From an uncultured Collinsella sp. (GTDB taxonomy: Bacteria; Actinomycetota; Coriobacteriia; Coriobacteriales; Coriobacteriaceae): a stretch of 15,965 nt of DNA. This document shows, one piece after another, positions 14,065 through 15,965 of the stretch (positions within the stretch are counted from its first letter, which is position 1; the number at the start of each line of letters is the position of its first letter). A program made the position numbers and the translations under genes. A model generated the notes under the pieces. The model was not told where the DNA came from. It was given only the letters and a program-made list of their open reading frames with translations, and searched no databases. Where the stretch lies: NCBI GenBank assembly GCA_958407995.1, contig CATYJU010000045.1, forward strand, positions 1-15,965, in the 5' to 3' direction.

Positions 14065-14107
14065 ACTTTATCAGCTCCACGTAAGTGCTGTCAATGAAAA
14101 CCTCGAG
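14065..14107 (-). promoter_or_regulatory. Promoter of the rpmG-tRNA-Trp-secE-nusG-rplKA operon
   Basis: On the minus strand TTGACA (14089-14094) is a consensus -35. GATAAA (14067-14072, spacer 16) or TAAAGT (14065-14070, spacer 18) is the -10. The block from the -35 upstream (14087-14107) is almost identical to the one before the tRNA-Tyr/tuf operon. Confidence 0.75.
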
Positions 14108-14239
14108 TCAATTGGTTCTCGGTGGATCCATTCATATTTGGAACACATCAATGAAGCCATCGAGAGCTAATCGACGGTGCATCCAGGACCATTATCGATC
14201 CTCTCGACACCAGCAACGGCTCAATATCCATTGCAGAAA

Positions 14240-14270
14240 AGAACCCGGCACCCATATAAGTGCCGGGTTC
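14240..14270 (-). terminator. Rho-independent terminator of tuf
   Basis: GAACCCGGCA (14241-14250) pairs perfectly with TGCCGGGTTC (14261-14270). On the minus strand it runs into TTTTCTG (14234-14240). The 130 bp between here and the next promoter hold nothing recognisable. Confidence 0.9.
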
Positions 14271-14298
14271 TCTAAGTCAGCTATATCAAAGAGCTAAT

Positions 14299-15489
14299 TT
14301 ACTCAATGATCGTGGAGACGATGCCCGAACCGACGGTGTGGCCACCCTCGCGGATAGCGAAGCGCAGGCCCTCCTCCATGGCGATCGGGTGGATGAGGTC
14401 GCCCTCGATGGTGATGTGGTCACCAGGCATAGCCATCTCGGTGCCCTCGGGGAGCTTGACCGTACCGGTAACGTCGGTGGTACGGAAGTAGAACTGAGGA
14501 CGATAACCATCGAAGAACGGGGTGTGACGGCCGCCCTCCTCCTTGGTCAGAACGTAGATCTCGCCGGTGAACTTGGTGTGCGGGGTAACCGAACCGGGCT
14601 TGCAGAGAACCTGGCCGCGCTCGATGTCCTCACGCTTGATGCCGCGGAGCAGCAGACCGACGTTGTCGCCAGCCTCGCAGAAGTCCATGGACTTACGGAA
14701 CATCTCGATACCGGTAACGACGGTGTTCTGGGTATCCTTGATGCCGACGATCTCGACGGGCTCGTTGAGCTTGAGCTCACCGCGCTCGACACGGCCAGTA
14801 GCAACGGTACCACGGCCGGAGATGGTCATAACGTCCTCAACGGCCATCAGGAACGGGAGGTCGTTGTTACGAGCAGGCGTCGGGATGTACTCGTCGACGG
14901 CCTTCATGAGCTCGCGAATGGCGTCCATCCACTTGGCGTCGCCCTCGAGAGCGCCCAGAGCGGAGCCACGGATGACGGGGATGTCGTCGCCGGGGAAATC
15001 GTACTCGGAGAGGAGCTCACGGGTCTCCATCTCGACGAGGTCGATGAGCTCGTCATCGTCGACCATGTCGCACTTGTTCAGGAAGACGACGATGTAGGGA
15101 ACGCCGACCTGACGGGCGAGCAGGATGTGCTCGCGGGTCTGAGCCATGGGGCCGTCGGTAGCGGCGATGACCAAGATAGCGCCGTCCATCTGAGCAGCAC
15201 CGGAGATCATGTTCTTGACGTAGTCAGCGTGGCCCGGGCAGTCAACGTGAGCGTAGTGACGGGCAGCGGTCTCGTACTCAACGTGGGAGACGGAGATCGT
15301 GATGCCGCGCTCGCGCTCCTCGGGAGCCTTGTCGATGTTCTCGAACGCAGTGAAGTCAGCCTTGCAGCCCTCGGTCTCGGAGAGAACCTTGGTGATGGCA
15401 GCGGTCAGCGTGGTCTTGCCGTGGTCGACGTGACCAATGGTGCCGATGTTAACATGCGGCTTAGTGCGCTCAAACTTCTCTTTGGCCAT
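14299..15489 (-). CDS. tuf: Translation elongation factor EF-Tu
   Basis: EF-Tu, 396 residues, full length. It carries aminoacyl-tRNA to the ribosomal A site as a GTPase. G1 is GHVDHGKT (19-26), G3 is DCPGH, G4 is NKCD and G5 is GSALGAL. Domains II and III are complete to GSGIVSTIIE. The start at 15487-15489 has GGAGG about 6 nt upstream; the longer open frame ahead is non-coding leader. It follows tRNA-Tyr, tRNA-Thr and tRNA-Met on the same strand, 96 nt after the last tRNA, and is not next to fusA or rpsL as in the str operon. Confidence 0.98.
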   Translation of the reverse strand: MAKEKFERTKPHVNIGTIGHVDHGKTTLTAAITKVLSETEGCKADFTAFENIDKAPEERERGITISVSHVEYETAARHYAHVDCPGHADYVKNMISGAAQMDGAILVIAATDGPMAQTREHILLARQVGVPYIVVFLNKCDMVDDDELIDLVEMETRELLSEYDFPGDDIPVIRGSALGALEGDAKWMDAIRELMKAVDEYIPTPARNNDLPFLMAVEDVMTISGRGTVATGRVERGELKLNEPVEIVGIKDTQNTVVTGIEMFRKSMDFCEAGDNVGLLLRGIKREDIERGQVLCKPGSVTPHTKFTGEIYVLTKEEGGRHTPFFDGYRPQFYFRTTDVTGTVKLPEGTEMAMPGDHITIEGDLIHPIAMEEGLRFAIREGGHTVGSGIVSTIIE

Positions 15490-15543
15490 AAAGCCCTCCT
15501 CTAAACAGGTCGTCCCCGGACGGGACTTTGCCTTTATACCATA

Positions 15544-15574
15544 GTGGCCTCTCAACATACTATTGAGAAGCCAC
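15544..15574 (-). other. Leader hairpin between tRNA-Met and tuf
   Basis: GTGGCCTCTCAA (15544-15555) pairs with TTGAGAAGCCAC (15563-15574) over 12 bp with one wobble pair. There is no U-tract, so it is more likely a processing or stability element that separates the tRNA part from the tuf mRNA. Confidence 0.5.
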
Positions 15575-15585
15575 CGTGTTACCTA

Positions 15586-15662
15586 TGGTAGCGGTGACTG
15601 GATTCGAACCAGTGACGCCACGGGTATGAACCGTGTGCTCTAACCAACTGAGCTACACCGCC
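15586..15662 (-). tRNA. tRNA-Met (CAT anticodon), elongator type
   Basis: The minus-strand cloverleaf has acceptor GGCGGTG/CACCGCT (first pair G-U) and anticodon stem CACGG/CCGTG around TTCATAC. The T-loop is TTCGAAT, and CCA is encoded at 15586-15588. The lack of three G-C pairs in the anticodon stem and of a 1-72 mismatch argues against the initiator. A tRNA-Ile with modified CAT cannot be fully excluded. Confidence 0.92.
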
Positions 15663-15665
15663 GGA

Positions 15666-15741
15666 TGGAGCCTGCAACCAGACTTGAACTGGTGACCTCT
15701 TCGTTACCAACGAAGTGCTCTACCGACTGAGCTATACAGGC
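15666..15741 (-). tRNA. tRNA-Thr (GGT anticodon)
   Basis: The minus-strand cloverleaf has acceptor GCCTGTA/TGCAGGC and anticodon stem CTTCG/CGAAG around TTGGTAA. The T-loop is TTCAAGT, the discriminator is T, and CCA is encoded at 15666-15668. It is 3 nt from the tRNA-Met gene. Confidence 0.96.
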
Positions 15742-15751
15742 ACTTGACGGG

Positions 15752-15833
15752 TGGGAGCTATAGGATTCGAACCTATGTAGGCAGAGCCAACGGGTTTACA
15801 GCCCGTCCCCATTAACCACTCGGGCAAACTCCC
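15752..15833 (-). tRNA. tRNA-Tyr (GTA anticodon)
   Basis: A class II tRNA with a long variable arm. The acceptor is GGGAGTT/AGCTCCC and the anticodon stem is ACGGG/CCCGT around CTGTAAA. The T-loop is TTCGAAT and the discriminator is A. The next three bases are CCC, so the terminal CCA is not encoded, unlike its two neighbours. Confidence 0.95.
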
Positions 15834-15895
15834 AATCGTTCAAGTATCCGCAGGTCCTTTGGTCTTTTGGACCGCCGCCCCCGCGAACGAAAAAG

Positions 15896-15938
15896 ATAAT
15901 ACGATGCAACCTTGGGGGCTGTCAACGAAAACCTCTAG
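15896..15938 (-). promoter_or_regulatory. Promoter of the tRNA-Tyr-Thr-Met-tuf operon
   Basis: On the minus strand TTGACA (15920-15925), an 18-nt spacer and TATTAT (15896-15901) form a strong sigma-A promoter. The flank 15918-15938 nearly repeats the flank of the rpmG promoter. Confidence 0.8.
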
Positions 15939-15965
15939 ATACACGGTGCCGGGCGTATCTATATA

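Noticed and set aside
14260..15504. A 414-codon plus-strand frame antisense to tuf
   Set aside because: It mirrors tuf codon bias (Asp, Val, Leu, Gly repeats) and resembles no known protein.
15586..15662. Initiator tRNA-fMet
   Set aside because: The anticodon stem is CACGG/CCGTG, without three consecutive G-C pairs, and the 1-72 position is paired, so it is not an initiator.
1..15965. CRISPR array, insertion sequence or prophage
   Set aside because: No regularly spaced repeats, transposase, integrase or phage genes are present. The repeated hairpins are only about 40 nt and lie at gene ends.

Overview
The window looks like a chromosomal stretch of a high-GC Gram-positive bacterium. The most likely group is the Coriobacteriia (Actinomycetota), in the style of the gut genus Collinsella. 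This rests on GC-rich codon use, strong Shine-Dalgarno sites, the zinc-type L33 gene and the order tRNA-tuf-rpmG-tRNA-Trp-secE-nusG-rplK-rplA. The placement comes from recall, not from a search.

Layout. (1) 1-1015: the edge of an unidentified upstream locus, then an alpha/beta hydrolase on the minus strand. (2) 1142-3489, plus strand: a stand-alone glucose-type PTS EIIA behind a LacI-type palindrome, then asparaginyl-tRNA synthetase, each with its own strong terminator. (3) 3611-4451: a WYL-family regulator whose ribosome-binding site lies inside a 10-bp inverted repeat. (4) 4521-7543: a three-gene ABC importer (lipoprotein binding protein, permease, ATPase) of the ABC_sub_bind / TrpXYZ-like class. 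It has a recognisable promoter and a hairpin between the binding protein and the permease. (5) 7544-8646: terminators, the decayed start of a secreted-protein gene and an MscS-type channel. (6) 8646-11363: a cytoplasmic protein joining a ParB-like domain to a BMP/PnrA-like nucleoside-binding domain, overlapping by 4 nt a metallophosphoesterase with an altered first metal motif. (7) 11377-15925, all minus strand: two translation operons. The first is tRNA-Tyr, tRNA-Thr, tRNA-Met, tuf; the second is rpmG, tRNA-Trp, secE, nusG, rplK, rplA. They are driven by promoters that share an almost identical 21-nt block.

How it works together. The right third is core translation and transcription machinery. 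The left two thirds are independent metabolic or transport units separated by strong terminators. The most unusual items are the ParB-like/BMP fusion coupled to a DxE metallophosphoesterase, a family of four hairpins carrying GGGACA in the apex (three starting inside a stop codon), and a signal-peptide relic whose start codon reads ACG. No CRISPR array, insertion sequence or prophage gene is visible.
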